A stretch of DNA of 64,000 nt. It comes from Agapetus fuscipes. Its lineage: Eukaryota > Arthropoda > Insecta > Trichoptera > Glossosomatidae. The position numbers were made by a program, and so were the translations under genes. Under the pieces are notes generated by a model, which worked only from the letters and a program-made list of their open reading frames with translations, had not been told where the DNA came from and made no database searches. Shown here in pieces: positions 29,200 through 38,800 of this stretch; positions within the stretch are counted from its first letter, which is position 1, and each line of letters starts with the position of its first letter. The stretch lies in contig OX637339.1 of NCBI GenBank assembly GCA_951799405.1, positions 3,472,001 to 3,536,000 of the forward strand. Reading direction: 5' to 3'.

Positions 29200-32100
29200 T
29201 GTCTTGTCTTGTCTTGTATCCTGCCGCCTTTCCTCTAGGGGTGGCCAGTACCTCCACACAAGTGCCTCCACTTGACTCTGTCCTTGCATACTTCTTTCAT
29301 CTCATCTAATTTCATCACTCTTTTCATGCATGCTCTTCTCTTGTTTCCACTCTGTAGATTCCATTCATTCGCAATCTCATTTATCTGATCAATCCATTGT
29401 TTCCTAGGTCTTCCCCTTCCACGCTTACCTGTTACATTCCCTTTATACACTCTTTTTGTCAGTCGGTCTTCATTCATCCTTTCAATATGTCCAAACCATC
29501 GCATCACACTTCTTTGAACTTTCACTTTCACGCTTTCTTTTACTCCGCATTCATTTAGAACCCATTCGTTTCTCACTCTATCTTTCAGTGTTTTTCCTGT
29601 CATACTTCTCAGATGGGCCATTTCTACGGTGCATACCTTATTTACTTCTCTTTCATTCAACGTCCATGACTCGCTTCCATACATCAGGGTCGGCAACAAA
29701 ATACAATTGTGTACCGCCATTTTCATTTTCTTTGGTATCCTTTTATTCTTCGCTATTCTACCAAACGCTCCTATCACGCATCTTCCTTTGCTGGCACGCT
29801 TCTCTAATTCTTTCGTCATCTTACCATTCGCCTCAAACTTACTTCCTAAATAGTCAAACTCATTCACTACTTCAACTTTTATTCCATTCAAATTAATTGT
29901 AAGTTCCTCACATACTTCATTCCTGTCAAAAACTAATACTTTTGTCTTATTCGCATTTACTTTCAAGCTATTCTTACAAAATGCATCATTTAGTTTGGTT
30001 AACATCGTTTGGAGTTCCTCCGCCGAGTCAGCTAAAACTATAGCATCATCAGCATAAAGAAGTACTCCAACTCTTGTTTCACCCACTTTCACTCCGCTCT
30101 CTGATATTCCAGCTTCTTTTATGCAACTGTCCATGATTATATTAAACAACCATGGACTCATCACGCAGCCTTGCCTCACTCCCTTATATACATCAAACCA
30201 GTCACTATATCTCCCATCCACTCTTACACATGCCGAACTATTTTCATAGATGGCACGTATCACATTCAGAAGATTATCATTCACACCGTACTTCCTGAGA
30301 ACATTCCACAGCATACATCTGTCCACCGAGTCAAAGGCCCTCTCAAGATCTACGAATGCTGCGTAGACCACCCTCCCCACAGCCAGATGTTTTTCAACAA
30401 TCTGTCTGAGAGTAAAGATTTGGTCCACACAACCTCGTCCTGGCATAAAGCCAGATTGAATATCAGAGACCCTGTGATCGGTGGCCATTCTCACTTTTTT
30501 TATGACAATTTTGCATAAGACTTTCCCAGGTATACTAAGGAGACTAATGGGCCTGAAGTTACGGCAGTCTTTCTTGTCCCCTTTACCCTTGTAAATAGGG
30601 ACAATGACCGCCTTTCTCCAGTCCATCGGTACTACCCTGTCTTTCATACACATCTTGCATAATTCAAACATCCACTCTACCACATATTCTCCTCCTGCCT
30701 TTAACATCTCAGCATTCAATCCATCCATACTTGCAGCCTTTCCATTCTTCAGCTCTTTTATGCTTGCTTTTATTTCCTCTTTCAAAATATCCTCATTACT
30801 TTCATTTGTAGGGTCACATTCATATAAATTTCTTTCACCCTGTCCTAATATTTCTTCAAAGTATTCTTTCCATCTATTACATACATCATCTTCATCCCAC
30901 AGCAAGACTCCCTGCGCATTCTTTATGCCCGGAGTTGTTGCTCCCACACTTTCGTTATTATTCCGAACCCAACTCCAGAACATTTTTTTGTTGGTGTGGA
31001 AGTCCTGCTGTGCCTTTTCATTATTTTTCTTCTCTAATTCCATCTTACTTTCATACACAAGCTTTTTAGTATTCATTTTTGCCCTTTTATACATCATTTC
31101 CAAATTTAAATTACCTTTATCTTTCAACCATCTCATATACGCTTCCTTCTTTTGCTCTACTGCTTCTTTCACTCCATCATTCCACCAGGCATCACCTTTT
31201 TTCTTACCAACATTTGTTTCTCCGCATGTCATCCTAGCAGATTCGGTCAGTTCTTTCTTCATCATTTGCCACACTTTTTCCACACATCCTTCATCTTTCA
31301 TTTTTTGTAGTTCATCCATATTTAATCTTTTGGCAATCTCACTTTGATATTCATCTTGCACATTGTCATCGTTCAAATTTTCCACTTTTATTCTTTTCAT
31401 TCTTAACAATATTTTTTTCTTTCCTTTCTTACAATCCCCTACCATTATTCTCGCGCATAACAAATAGTGGTCTGTGCTGAGTTCAGCTCCACGGTACACT
31501 CTTGCATCTCTCACATATCCTCTCATTCTTTCATCTACGCATATATAATCAATAATTGTTCGATTGCCTGCCCTATTTTGCCATGTATAGAGATGCAAGT
31601 CTTGGTGTTTAAACCAGGTGTTTGTTGCAAAAAGTCTGTGTTCTATACATGTATTGACAAGCTTTCGTCCATTATTATTCATCCTTCCTCTACCACTCGG
31701 ACCCACAACCATTCCGCAATCATCTCGTTTCATACCAATCCATCCGTTCATATCTCCTAATAAGATAATTCGTTCATTCTCATCTTTCATTCTTAGTACA
31801 TTATTTACACTCTCCCAGAATTCATCTCTTTCTTCTCTGCTATCAGATTCTACTGGAGCATAACACGCTACCATTAGAATTTTCACACGTCCTAATCTCA
31901 TTCTTACCAACAGAATCCTAGGACATATTCTTTCATAATTACTTACACACATTTTAGCCCGTTCGCTCAAAATTACTCCCACGCCTTGTCTCTTATATCC
32001 ATCCTTAATTCCACTCCAAATAAAATACTCCTCATTCTTCAATACCTTTTCTCCATCCCCGATCATTTTTATTTCAGTCACGCACATCACTTGTATTCTT

Positions 32101-32784
32101 CTCTTTTCCATAATATCAGTAATTTCATTCTCTTTACAGTCATTCCATTCTCTAACATTCCACGTTGCAAATATCCATTCTTCCTGTTTCACATACTTCC
32201 TTTTACACACACTTCCATTCCTGACAGAATTGTCAGCTTCAACACCTCCGCAGAGGCCATTTGACACTTCCTTCGATTCCGGGCGGTGGACATTGTCAGC
32301 TTCCACGGGCCCCTCCTTGTCTGCAGCTGTCCCCGGGTTTCTGCGGTCATTGCGGCCGCCTCGTCTGCCTCTTGGTCTTCTTTTAACTCCTCTGCACAAG
32401 TTATTCTCACGGATAGTTTTAAATGTTGAATCACTTATTAAATATTTTGAGTCTTTAAGTGCAGAGAGTTCTTTTGTCGAGTAGATTTGAATCGTTAAAT
32501 TTGCTTTATTCAATTTTAAATCAAATGACACTTATTATTGTTTTAAGTTCGAGTGGGTAGTTTAATTTGGATAACTATTGCTCACTTGGTACTTGTCACT
32601 CTATTATTTTATTTAATAAAACATGATTCACACATAATTCATTTAAAAATTAAAACATTACAATGATTTTAAAAACACAAGAACACAGAATTAATAATAG
32701 TCCGACTGCAAAAATTATTTATAATAATAAAAAGCGCGGAGCTCTCGAGATACAGCGCGTCGCCATTGGCGCCAGCGACAAGAC
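29200..32784 (-). mobile_element. LINE B, full-length RTE-like LINE nested in LINE A
   Basis: Minus-strand element of ~3.58 kb between duplicated TCTAT. 5' UTR 32784-32532 starts GTCTTGTCGCTGGCGCCAAT. The single ORF is followed by only ~18 nt and a terminal (ACAAG)n repeat. LINE A UTR sequence continues correctly on both sides (compare the intact UTR at 52380-52450), fixing the boundaries. Confidence 0.85.
29235..32531 (-). CDS. LINE B endonuclease-reverse transcriptase (1098 aa), intact
   Basis: Same architecture as LINE A with a longer N-terminus: ~120 residues including an Arg-rich stretch (GVKRRPRGRRGGRNDRRN) likely to bind nucleic acid. Endonuclease: FATWNVREWN, VTEIKMIGD, ACYAPVESD, LLGDMNGWIG, TIIDYICVDE, STDHYLLCA. 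RT: NFRPISLLSIPGKVLCK, FVDLERAFDSVD, GVRQGCVMSPWLFN, catalytic LLYADDAIVLADS. C-terminus: YGSESWTLNE, RWFGHIERMNEDRLTKR, RGRGRPRKQWIDQ, CKDRVKWRHLC. The stop lies ~18 nt before the terminal repeat, so the 3' UTR is nearly absent, unlike LINE A. No internal stop. Roughly half of the residues in the conserved blocks match LINE A by eye. Confidence 0.85.
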   Translation of the reverse strand: MSFDLKLNKANLTIQIYSTKELSALKDSKYLISDSTFKTIRENNLCRGVKRRPRGRRGGRNDRRNPGTAADKEGPVEADNVHRPESKEVSNGLCGGVEADNSVRNGSVCKRKYVKQEEWIFATWNVREWNDCKENEITDIMEKRRIQVMCVTEIKMIGDGEKVLKNEEYFIWSGIKDGYKRQGVGVILSERAKMCVSNYERICPRILLVRMRLGRVKILMVACYAPVESDSREERDEFWESVNNVLRMKDENERIILLGDMNGWIGMKRDDCGMVVGPSGRGRMNNNGRKLVNTCIEHRLFATNTWFKHQDLHLYTWQNRAGNRTIIDYICVDERMRGYVRDARVYRGAELSTDHYLLCARIMVGDCKKGKKKILLRMKRIKVENLNDDNVQDEYQSEIAKRLNMDELQKMKDEGCVEKVWQMMKKELTESARMTCGETNVGKKKGDAWWNDGVKEAVEQKKEAYMRWLKDKGNLNLEMMYKRAKMNTKKLVYESKMELEKKNNEKAQQDFHTNKKMFWSWVRNNNESVGATTPGIKNAQGVLLWDEDDVCNRWKEYFEEILGQGERNLYECDPTNESNEDILKEEIKASIKELKNGKAASMDGLNAEMLKAGGEYVVEWMFELCKMCMKDRVVPMDWRKAVIVPIYKGKGDKKDCRNFRPISLLSIPGKVLCKIVIKKVRMATDHRVSDIQSGFMPGRGCVDQIFTLRQIVEKHLAVGRVVYAAFVDLERAFDSVDRCMLWNVLRKYGVNDNLLNVIRAIYENSSACVRVDGRYSDWFDVYKGVRQGCVMSPWLFNIIMDSCIKEAGISESGVKVGETRVGVLLYADDAIVLADSAEELQTMLTKLNDAFCKNSLKVNANKTKVLVFDRNEVCEELTINLNGIKVEVVNEFDYLGSKFEANGKMTKELEKRASKGRCVIGAFGRIAKNKRIPKKMKMAVHNCILLPTLMYGSESWTLNEREVNKVCTVEMAHLRSMTGKTLKDRVRNEWVLNECGVKESVKVKVQRSVMRWFGHIERMNEDRLTKRVYKGNVTGKRGRGRPRKQWIDQINEIANEWNLQSGNKRRACMKRVMKLDEMKEVCKDRVKWRHLCGGTGHP

Positions 32785-32789
32785 TCTAT

Positions 32790-33041
32790 CCATTTGTTTA
32801 TGTCTAAAATGCTATTTGTTGTATATATTCCTTGACTTATAGGTTGGTATGCGGCTGACCACCCATGCTGTAAAAAATGGTTCACTTTGCCAATGTCCCC
32901 CCTGTTTCAGGGAAGGTCGGCAGGAGTTGCAGGGTGTTTGTTCATTTGAGATTCGGGTTTTTATATTGTAGGACCACATGCGGCATGTTTAAGCGCGAAC
33001 TTATACGTGTCTGTTTGTGAAAATGCATATAATGTGAATCT
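32790..33041 (+). mobile_element. LINE A UTR and 3' end (continuation past LINE B)
   Basis: CCATTTGTTTATGTCTAAAA resumes the UTR cut at 29199, then CCTTGACTTATAGGTTGG to TAATGTGAATCTC. The last ~35 bp are replaced by the next tail copy. Confidence 0.8.
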
Positions 33042-33200
33042 CTCCTTGACTGATAGGTTGGTATGCGGCTGACCACCCATACTGTAAAAAATGGTTCACT
33101 TTGCCAATGTCACCCCTGCTTCAGGGAAGGTCGGCAAGAGTTGCAGGGCTTATGTTATGTTCTAATGTTACATATATTTTGCGACCTCGATTAGATTAGA
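33042..33200 (+). mobile_element. LINE A 3' end, second tandem copy, deleted
   Basis: TCCTTGACTGATAGGTTGG through GGGCTTATG, then a jump to TAATGTTACATATATTTTGC and GATTAGATTAGATT; the middle ~100 bp are missing. Confidence 0.75.
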
Positions 33201-33865
33201 TTCTTGAATGGCAACCCTGCGCATGTGCTAGGAGTGTGATGCGGAATGAGGGGTATGGAGGGGGAGATAACATGCTAATGATGAAGAGGTGAATCAGTGT
33301 TGTGGTCTGAAGTATATTGATGCAATTGTGTGTTGAGTAAAGCAGCAATTATCAACAATCCTAGGGTCAACAGACCGAGGATTTGAACGAAACAAAAAGA
33401 GAGGAAGAATTGCAACGGTGGTATGCAAGGAAATGGAGATGAGGACTGAGGAGGCAACATTGCAGAGACCATTAACACATGATAAAATGGACAATGAACA
33501 AGCTCAAAACATTGAAGCATGGTATAAGATACAACTGTGAGCCAGACCTGTCAAATACGGTAACATTTACTCACATTAGAAATCCTTTTGTTGCTTCCTC
33601 CATCCTATTTTTCTAATTAAAAAAAACCTTTTTCCTTTAAAAATAAATTCCAACTAAAACAGATAAGACTCATGGACACAACGTCCACAAAGAGATGATG
33701 GTTATTAAAACTAACTTTACGGAAACAGAATCTAGCAGCTCTCACGCGTTTCTGTTAAGAATGAAGTCAGGCTGAGAGCATCTTTGTTCTCTTCCTATTT
33801 GAGAACGATTTTTGTTGACGTAGGTTGAAACGAATATATAATATTTTTGCATTAAACTACTTAAA
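33201..33865. other. Unassigned sequence
   Basis: No motif-bearing ORF or familiar repeat. Confidence 0.3.
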
Positions 33866-33908
33866 GGTCCATCAACTGCCAATTCACCAACACCTCTGCG
33901 GTGTCATA
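33866..33908 (+). mobile_element. LINE F 3' end, part 1 (split by MITE M2)
   Basis: CATCAACTGCCAATTCACC and ACACCTCTGCGG match the LINE F 3' end at 62737-62790. It continues at 34209 after the MITE. Confidence 0.6.
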
Positions 33909-34206
33909 GGGGCCGTCCATAAATTACGTCATCGATTTTGGCCGATTTTCGACCCCCCCCCCCTTAAAATCATCCTATAGTCATTATCTAATGACCCCCC
34001 CCCCCTCTTGCTGTACCTAATAATGGATGAGCTTAATAATTAATAATGTTATATTACTTACATAATATTTTGTATATTTTGTAGAAATTGGTATTTACAA
34101 GAACGACGAACGACTTTTGGTACTCGTACATCATTTGCCATCATCCGCAGACCAGACTCCCCCCCCCCTTAATGTGAATGGTAGTATGGACAATATGGAC
34201 AGTCCC
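33909..34206. mobile_element. MITE M2 (Harbinger-like, 3-bp target)
   Basis: Termini GGGGCCGTCCATAAATTACG and TATGGACAGTCCC, flanked by ATA/TTA. Holds three C-runs. Twin of the copy at 58299. It splits the LINE F end. Confidence 0.75.
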
Positions 34207-34208
34207 AA

Positions 34209-34270
34209 TTAGACTCCTAGAGCCTTTGAAATCTAGGTAGTCTCACGCACAGGATTCCTTGAAAAAAATA
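34209..34270 (+). mobile_element. LINE F 3' end, part 2
   Basis: TTAGACTCCTAGAGCC ... AATCTAGGTAGTCTCACGC + ACAGGATTCCTTGAAAAAAA: the terminal block of LINE F with its A-tail. Confidence 0.65.
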
Positions 34271-34716
34271 TTCAAAAAAGGCAGAGACCAAATGATACAC
34301 ACACATCAATAGAAAAATAAGATTTTATGTCTGCGGTGATGTCTAACGTTCGCTATTGTCCCGAGTTTGACGATCCCGCATCTAAAATGGCAGCAGAAAC
34401 ACCGCGGAATGCTCCGTGCGGTTTATTATTTTCGCAACAAAGAACTCCGTGACTCATGCGGATTGTTAAATGCCCCTGTTTAGCATAAATATTGCCAGCA
34501 TCGAGTGGCGAAACATCGATAAATCAATCTAAAAATGTCGCCTTGAATCCAACTATTCATTACTTATTTCCTATTCAAAATTTGTCGGAAGAAAATACCA
34601 AAACGGGAGAAACGGATTGAGTTTGTGGAAGCTATACAACAACAATAAATCAACAGAAATGAAGAGGACTTAAAATTGAACACACCACTGTTGCAGTCGA
34701 TTGGATTTATGAACCA
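34271..34716. other. Unassigned sequence with a CpG-rich patch
   Basis: 34339-34452 encodes a 37-codon ORF (MSNVRYCPEFDDPASKMAAE...) in a locally CpG-rich context. It might be a decayed exon or transposon piece; no splice sites or motif. Confidence 0.2.
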
Positions 34717-34960
34717 GTACCCCTAGTACGAGTTGCACAAATTGAGAAAAGTAAAGTTTACGGAAAATATTAAAGAGTGATTTCTCCCAAAATCTGCCGT
34801 TTTTTTGTTTCTTACACTTTATAGTCTTAGCAAAAGAGTTACAGTGATCAAGAAAATCAAGTTCCATCAAACAAAAACGGCAGATTTTGGAGGAAATCAC
34901 TCTTTAATAATTGCCGTAAACTTTACATTACTCAAGTTTTGCAACTCGTACTAAGGGTAC
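34717..34960. mobile_element. Foldback MITE M1
   Basis: Full copy: GTACCCCTAGTACGAGTTGC left, GCAACTCGTACTAAGGGTAC right, TA-flanked, ~85-bp arms around CACTTTATAGTCTTAGC. Confidence 0.85.
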
Positions 34961-35141
34961 AGAGTGCTTTACACCTAGCCTTTGTAAGAAGATCAACTAA
35001 TTGACGCCAATAATTCAATTCCAATCGAAAGGTGGCAGAACTCTGATGAAGTTACACACAGTCGTAACGGAGTGTAAGAAGGAGAAGAAGACAAAAGAAA
35101 CAATGGGCAACAGTCAAAGTCCAAAAAAACAATATCAATAT
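34961..35141. other. Unassigned spacer
   Basis: Nothing recognised. Confidence 0.3.
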
Positions 35142-35459
35142 CATGTATATATTGTTATTTTTATTCTTTGATTTAAAAAATGTAATTTGTCATGTATGTT
35201 CCTTGACTTATAGGTTGTTATGCGGCTGACCACCCATAATATAAAAATTGGTTCACTTTGCCAATGTCACCCCTGTTTCAGGGAAGGACGGCAAGAGTTG
35301 CAAGGCTTATGTTCATTTGAGATTGGGTTTTTATATTGTAGGTCCACATGCGGCATGTGTTAGCGCGACATTATACATATCTGCTTGTGGGAATGCATTT
35401 AGTATAAATCTTAAATGATATATATCTTTGCAGCTTAGATTAGGTTAGATTAGATTAGA
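35142..35459 (+). mobile_element. LINE A, 5'-truncated (UTR + 3' end)
   Basis: Starts in the UTR (CATGTATATATTGTTATTTT, TGTAATTTGTCATGTATG) and runs through the whole 3' end to TTAGATTAGATTAGA. Closest to the 11825 element's UTR. Confidence 0.85.
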
Positions 35460-35464
35460 AGCAT

Positions 35465-35735
35465 CTGAATTTGGAACGATGAAAGCCTAAAAACTTTTGT
35501 ATGGGACATTTTGGATGAAATATAAAATCCGATCGACTGAGCACCTTTCTTAGCATCACCTTTGAAGGAACATTCATGGGAAGAAGAATAAGAGATCGCC
35601 GAAGAACTAGGTACTTCCAGGATTTGAAGTGGCTCATGGATGTCTCCTCCTATTCGCAGGTCAAGAGGATGGCTACCAACAGAAACAGATGGCTGACACA
35701 ACAAGGCACTGCCTTTACAAGATTTTATTTTAAAG
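35465..35735 (+). pseudogene. RTE-like LINE ORF, C-terminal fragment
   Basis: Reads GRRIRDRRRTRYFQDLKWLM, DVSSYSQVKRMATNRNRWL and ends QQGTAFTR. The RxRRRTRY...VKRMAxNRxxW pattern is the C-terminal end of RTE-type LINEs. A second copy lies at 58064 on the minus strand (RMATNRDIQWQANKA). Confidence 0.6.
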
Positions 35736-35739
35736 AAAA

Positions 35740-35835
35740 AAAAAAAAACACAGACACAGTTTCAATTCAATATTATTTATTATTTATGCTCGAACGTTTT
35801 CGCCTTAAAAGGCATCATCAGGCGAAGTGACTTGC
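35740..35835 (-). mobile_element. Ribozyme-bearing element, part
   Basis: AACACAGACACAGTTTCAATTC shoulder and the hammerhead-like core at 35787-35829. The other shoulder is not recognisable. Confidence 0.5.
35787..35829 (-). ncRNA. Hammerhead-like ribozyme core
   Basis: Minus strand: CGC-CTGATGA-T-GCCTT-TT-AAGGC-GAAAACGTTC-GAGC. Core boxes and 5-bp helix II intact; helix I has only one obvious pair next to the core. Confidence 0.5.
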
Positions 35836-35924
35836 AATAAAAAATTACAAGATGATGATGTTGGGGGTGGGTAAAAATTCAATAATTCAACACAAAATAT
35901 ATAAATGTTTAAGGATGATGATGA

Positions 35925-36190
35925 GTTGATGATTTCTTCATAGCGCCGTTTCGTGATGTAGTCACTCCAAGGGCGCTTGTGCAATCGATGCCAGAAATTT
36001 GCTTGTCTTCAGTGCATTCCGGTACTTTCCATGGTCCTCTAGCTCTCTCACATGATGTGACAGGTGGTTCCAGGCCAGAGGACCAGCAACTGCAAATGCA
36101 CGCTCTCCAAACATTGCGTTAACTCTTCTTATAGGTTCTTCAATCCTTGATTTGGCTCCAGTTTCAGCCGAGCGCAGTGTTAGGCCTTTT
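35925..36190 (-). pseudogene. LINE G ORF C-terminus
   Basis: Minus strand: ERAFAVAGPLAWNHLSHHVR, ELEDHGKYRNALKTSKFL, the CR1/L2-type C-terminus, preceded in sense by LRSAETGAKSRIEEPI. The 3' end CACGAAACGGCGCTATGAAG is followed by ATCATC repeats. Confidence 0.7.
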
Positions 36191-36204
36191 TTTAAGGGTT
36201 TGTG

Positions 36205-36330
36205 TATATGATGTAAAAATAAAACACAGTTGTCATCTTGATAATGGTGTGATAACATCAAAAGCGCTCTAGTAAATAAATCAACTCGTGAAGATTATTT
36301 TTTAATTTTTGACGACATCTATATTTTCCC
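36205..36330 (+). mobile_element. Ribozyme-like element, right half
   Basis: ACACAGTTGTCATCTTGATAA + TGGTGTGATAACATCAAAAG + CGCTCTAGTAAATAAATCAA: close to the 15551 palindrome and similar to the S1 SINE tail. Confidence 0.5.
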
Positions 36331-36598
36331 CATCCAATATACAAGTTTCAATTGTTTGCATTAGAATTAAGTATGTACTCGTATGTATTTGTTCTTGATA
36401 CGACAATGCTAACCTTTGGAAGGAGAGATATACGTACTGCATACATTTAGAGTAAATAAGAAAAAATGTAAATATTGTCCCATTAGCACTTCAGTTATCG
36501 CTCTCCGTGTAATTATTTATGTGTTTTGTATGGAATATGCCGATAACTCATCCTCACATGATTCACGCAAAACGTATATGTTAGTTTATAACATTATC
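36331..36598. other. Unassigned sequence
   Basis: Nothing recognised. Confidence 0.3.
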
Positions 36599-36916
36599 GA
36601 CCGGTCCGTGGTCTAGTGATAACGCTTCGGACTCGTAAATGGAACGTTGTGTGTTTGATTCCTGGCGGAGTACAAAAAATATATAGTTCATATTATTTTC
36701 TAATATGCTCTTCGCTGGGTTGAAAAATTCATATACCTTTACCAAAGACCGGTCACATGGGGAAGGCCTTCAGCCACTTGAAAAAATATTGTAATGTTGT
36801 TAACCGAGTGAAGCAACTCCGCATGAGTTGTATGAACTGGGTGGGGGGTGGTGGGTGAGTGCCTCACCAAAGGTCCATCCAACCTTACACCAACTAGGTC
36901 TTGCTTGAGAAAAGGG
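36599..36916 (+). mobile_element. SINE S1 with internal insertion
   Basis: Head CCGGTCCGTGGTCTAGTGAT, body to AAAGACCGGTCAC (36757). About 110 bp foreign sequence follows, then CACCAAAGGTCCATCCAACC + TTACACCAACTAGGTC at 36865. Truncated after GCTTGAGAAA. Confidence 0.75.
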
Positions 36917-37324
36917 TAATTTCACTTTTTATTTTTTTATTTTGCGTCTGCGTTTTTAAAAAAAATAATATCTGGCTTAGTTTTTAAATTATAGCTCTTT
37001 AAAATTCGCGTATTTCCGATTTCCGGTAAACCAGGTAAATTTTTTTATCTAGGCGGATGTGACGTCGATGAATCTTCGCATCTATGGAGTGTACCGTTAG
37101 GCTTTCCAAGACCGACGGATCCATCTACGTCATTTTGACGTCACAGCGTGGCTAGCCGGCCCCGCTGCGTTTTGGCGGGATTCAAATTCTCGGCATTTTA
37201 TTTTTGAAAATTATCAATGATATCTTTATTTTTACTTCTTAAAAAATATATGGTTGGGATCCTTGAAATGTACGCTACACAACCATAGTATTTTAAAACC
37301 ATTTCCCCACCACTGCAATTACCC
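36917..37324. promoter_or_regulatory. CpG-rich patch with CRE-like motifs (candidate only)
   Basis: 36990-37190 is CpG-rich against an AT-rich background and holds GTGACGTCG and TTTTGACGTCACAG (TGACGTCA palindromes, the CRE/ATF consensus) plus GCTAGCCGGCCCC. It could be a promoter remnant or an unrecognised repeat; no gene start is evident. Confidence 0.25.
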
Positions 37325-37428
37325 TATTGGCGCTTTCTACGGAAACGACCAAGCTCGCAAAAGCTGTGATTCATACAATAAAAGCGCTCACCGAATAAAT
37401 CATCCAATTATTATTATAATTATTATAG
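37325..37428 (+). mobile_element. SINE S1 3' end
   Basis: TTGGCGCTTTCTACGGAAACG, ACCAAGCTCGCAAAAGC, AAAAGCGCTCACCGAATAAA, ATT-rich tail. 5'-truncated. Confidence 0.75.
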
Positions 37429-37579
37429 ATGGATATGCCAGGTAAACGGATTTTCGCTATCCCATTATCCTTGCCCCGAATACGGTAAAACTTGCAAGGA
37501 CATCCCGTCCACTGCCATGGTAAGTACATATCATAATAAATGCATGAGACCCATTCTGCAGTGGGAGACTGCACACTGC

Positions 37580-37760
37580 GGTTCCATGATAGAACGACAC
37601 CGTGACAAAACGATAACGACATGTGACAGAACGACAGGTGACAGTACATCACATGACAAAACATCACATACCTAAAACAAAAAACATACCTTAAACGGCA
37701 CATGAAAAAACATCACAAAACAGAAACCACCATTAAACGACATGATAAAAAAGTGAGACT
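37580..37760 (-). repeat. TGTCATG-type degenerate tandem repeat, inverted arm
   Basis: Recurring ACATGACAAAACATCACA-like units on the plus strand, i.e. TGTGATGTTTTGTCATG read on the minus strand. Complements the arrays at 37930 and 38640. Confidence 0.65.
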
Positions 37761-37844
37761 TGAAAAAATGGAACTCATGCATTATATTAGTTGCTACAGC
37801 TAAAAAATAAACGCCCCCAATTATCATTATAAGATTTTTAAAAA

Positions 37845-37912
37845 CAACTAAGCTGCACATAAACAGCAACTTCTTACCGCGTTATCTCCGAAGGAGTCGC
37901 ATATGCTGCGTG
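37845..37912 (-). mobile_element. SINE S2 3' end fragment
   Basis: Reverse: ACAACTAAGCTGCACATAAAC, AACTTCTTACCGCGTTATCT, CCGAAGGAGTCGCATATGC. Confidence 0.65.
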
Positions 37913-37929
37913 TAAGCAAAATAAATGTT

Positions 37930-38235
37930 AGTGTTGTTTGTGATATTTGTGATGTTTTGCCATGAGATGTTTTTTCCTTGTGTTGTTTTGTCATAGTCAT
38001 GTAGGTACTGTCATTGTGATATTCTGTCATGCGTCGTAATGTCATGCGTCGTTATGTCATGCGTCGTGTCATGTCATGTGTCGTTCTGATATACTTTCTG
38101 TGTTGTTTTGTCATGTGATGCAATGTCACTGTGTTGTTTTGTCATGTGATGCAATGCCACTGTGATGTTCTGTCACGTGTCGTCCTATCACGTGTCGTTA
38201 TGTCATGTTTCGTTATGTCATGTGTCGTTTAGTCA
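37930..38235 (+). repeat. TGTCATG-type degenerate tandem repeat
   Basis: At least 15 units of the form GTTnTGTCATGTGATG or GTCATGCGTCGTTATGTCATG, 10-20 bp each, imperfect. Local sub-arrays (GTCATGCGTC, GTGTCGTTATGTCATG) show stepwise duplication. Confidence 0.75.
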
Positions 38236-38516
38236 CTGCGCCGTTCTACCCTGTCCCCGCACATTGCACAAAGTGCAACATGCAGCTGTGTGTATGTACT
38301 GTACTCGTACAGGCGCATGCGCAGTTATCCTCGGCTGCCGGGCAGGGGTCCATGACCTGGGACGGCCTTGAACGCCTCTGTCCTTGAGAAGCGTGGAATG
38401 CGGAGTCTGGACAAAGAGTCAGTGCCCCAAGTAAAATACTCCATACTAAGTACTCTATATTCCGTAAAGCGAATTTTAAATGCCCTATATTTGAATACCT
38501 TGTTATGGATCTTGCA

Positions 38517-38612
38517 TTAAGAAGGTTATGACTCTGGATGAAATTAAAGGAGTATGTAAGGACAGAGAGAAATGGCGGCTGATCTGTAATGTGGCAGCTA
38601 GGGCTAGGGACT
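38517..38612 (+). pseudogene. LINE A ORF C-terminus fragment
   Basis: KKVMTLDEIKGVCKDREKWRL then stop-region GCAGCTAGGGCTAGGGAC; truncated at both ends and flanked by TGTCATG repeats. Confidence 0.7.
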
Positions 38613-38639
38613 TAAGAATTAGAAATTTGTATTTGTTTT

Positions 38640-38775
38640 TTTTACACGATTTTTTTGCCATTGCAATGTTTTTTCCTGTGATGCCCTGTCATTTGATGTT
38701 TTGTCATTGTAATGTTGTCACGTGATGTTTTATCATGTGATGCTTTGTCATGTGATGTTCTGTCATGTTGAACCC
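38640..38775 (+). repeat. TGTCATG-type repeat, third array
   Basis: CCTGTCATTTGATGTTTTGTC, CACGTGATGTTTTATCATG, GTGATGCTTTGTCATGTG and so on. Same unit as 37930. Confidence 0.7.
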
Positions 38776-38800
38776 TGAAAAGCAACTATCTAGTGATTTA

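Noticed and set aside
29456..32484. Many plus-strand ORFs of 70-247 codons
   Set aside because: All are antisense shadows of the intact LINE B ORF; they show no motifs and use reverse-complement composition.
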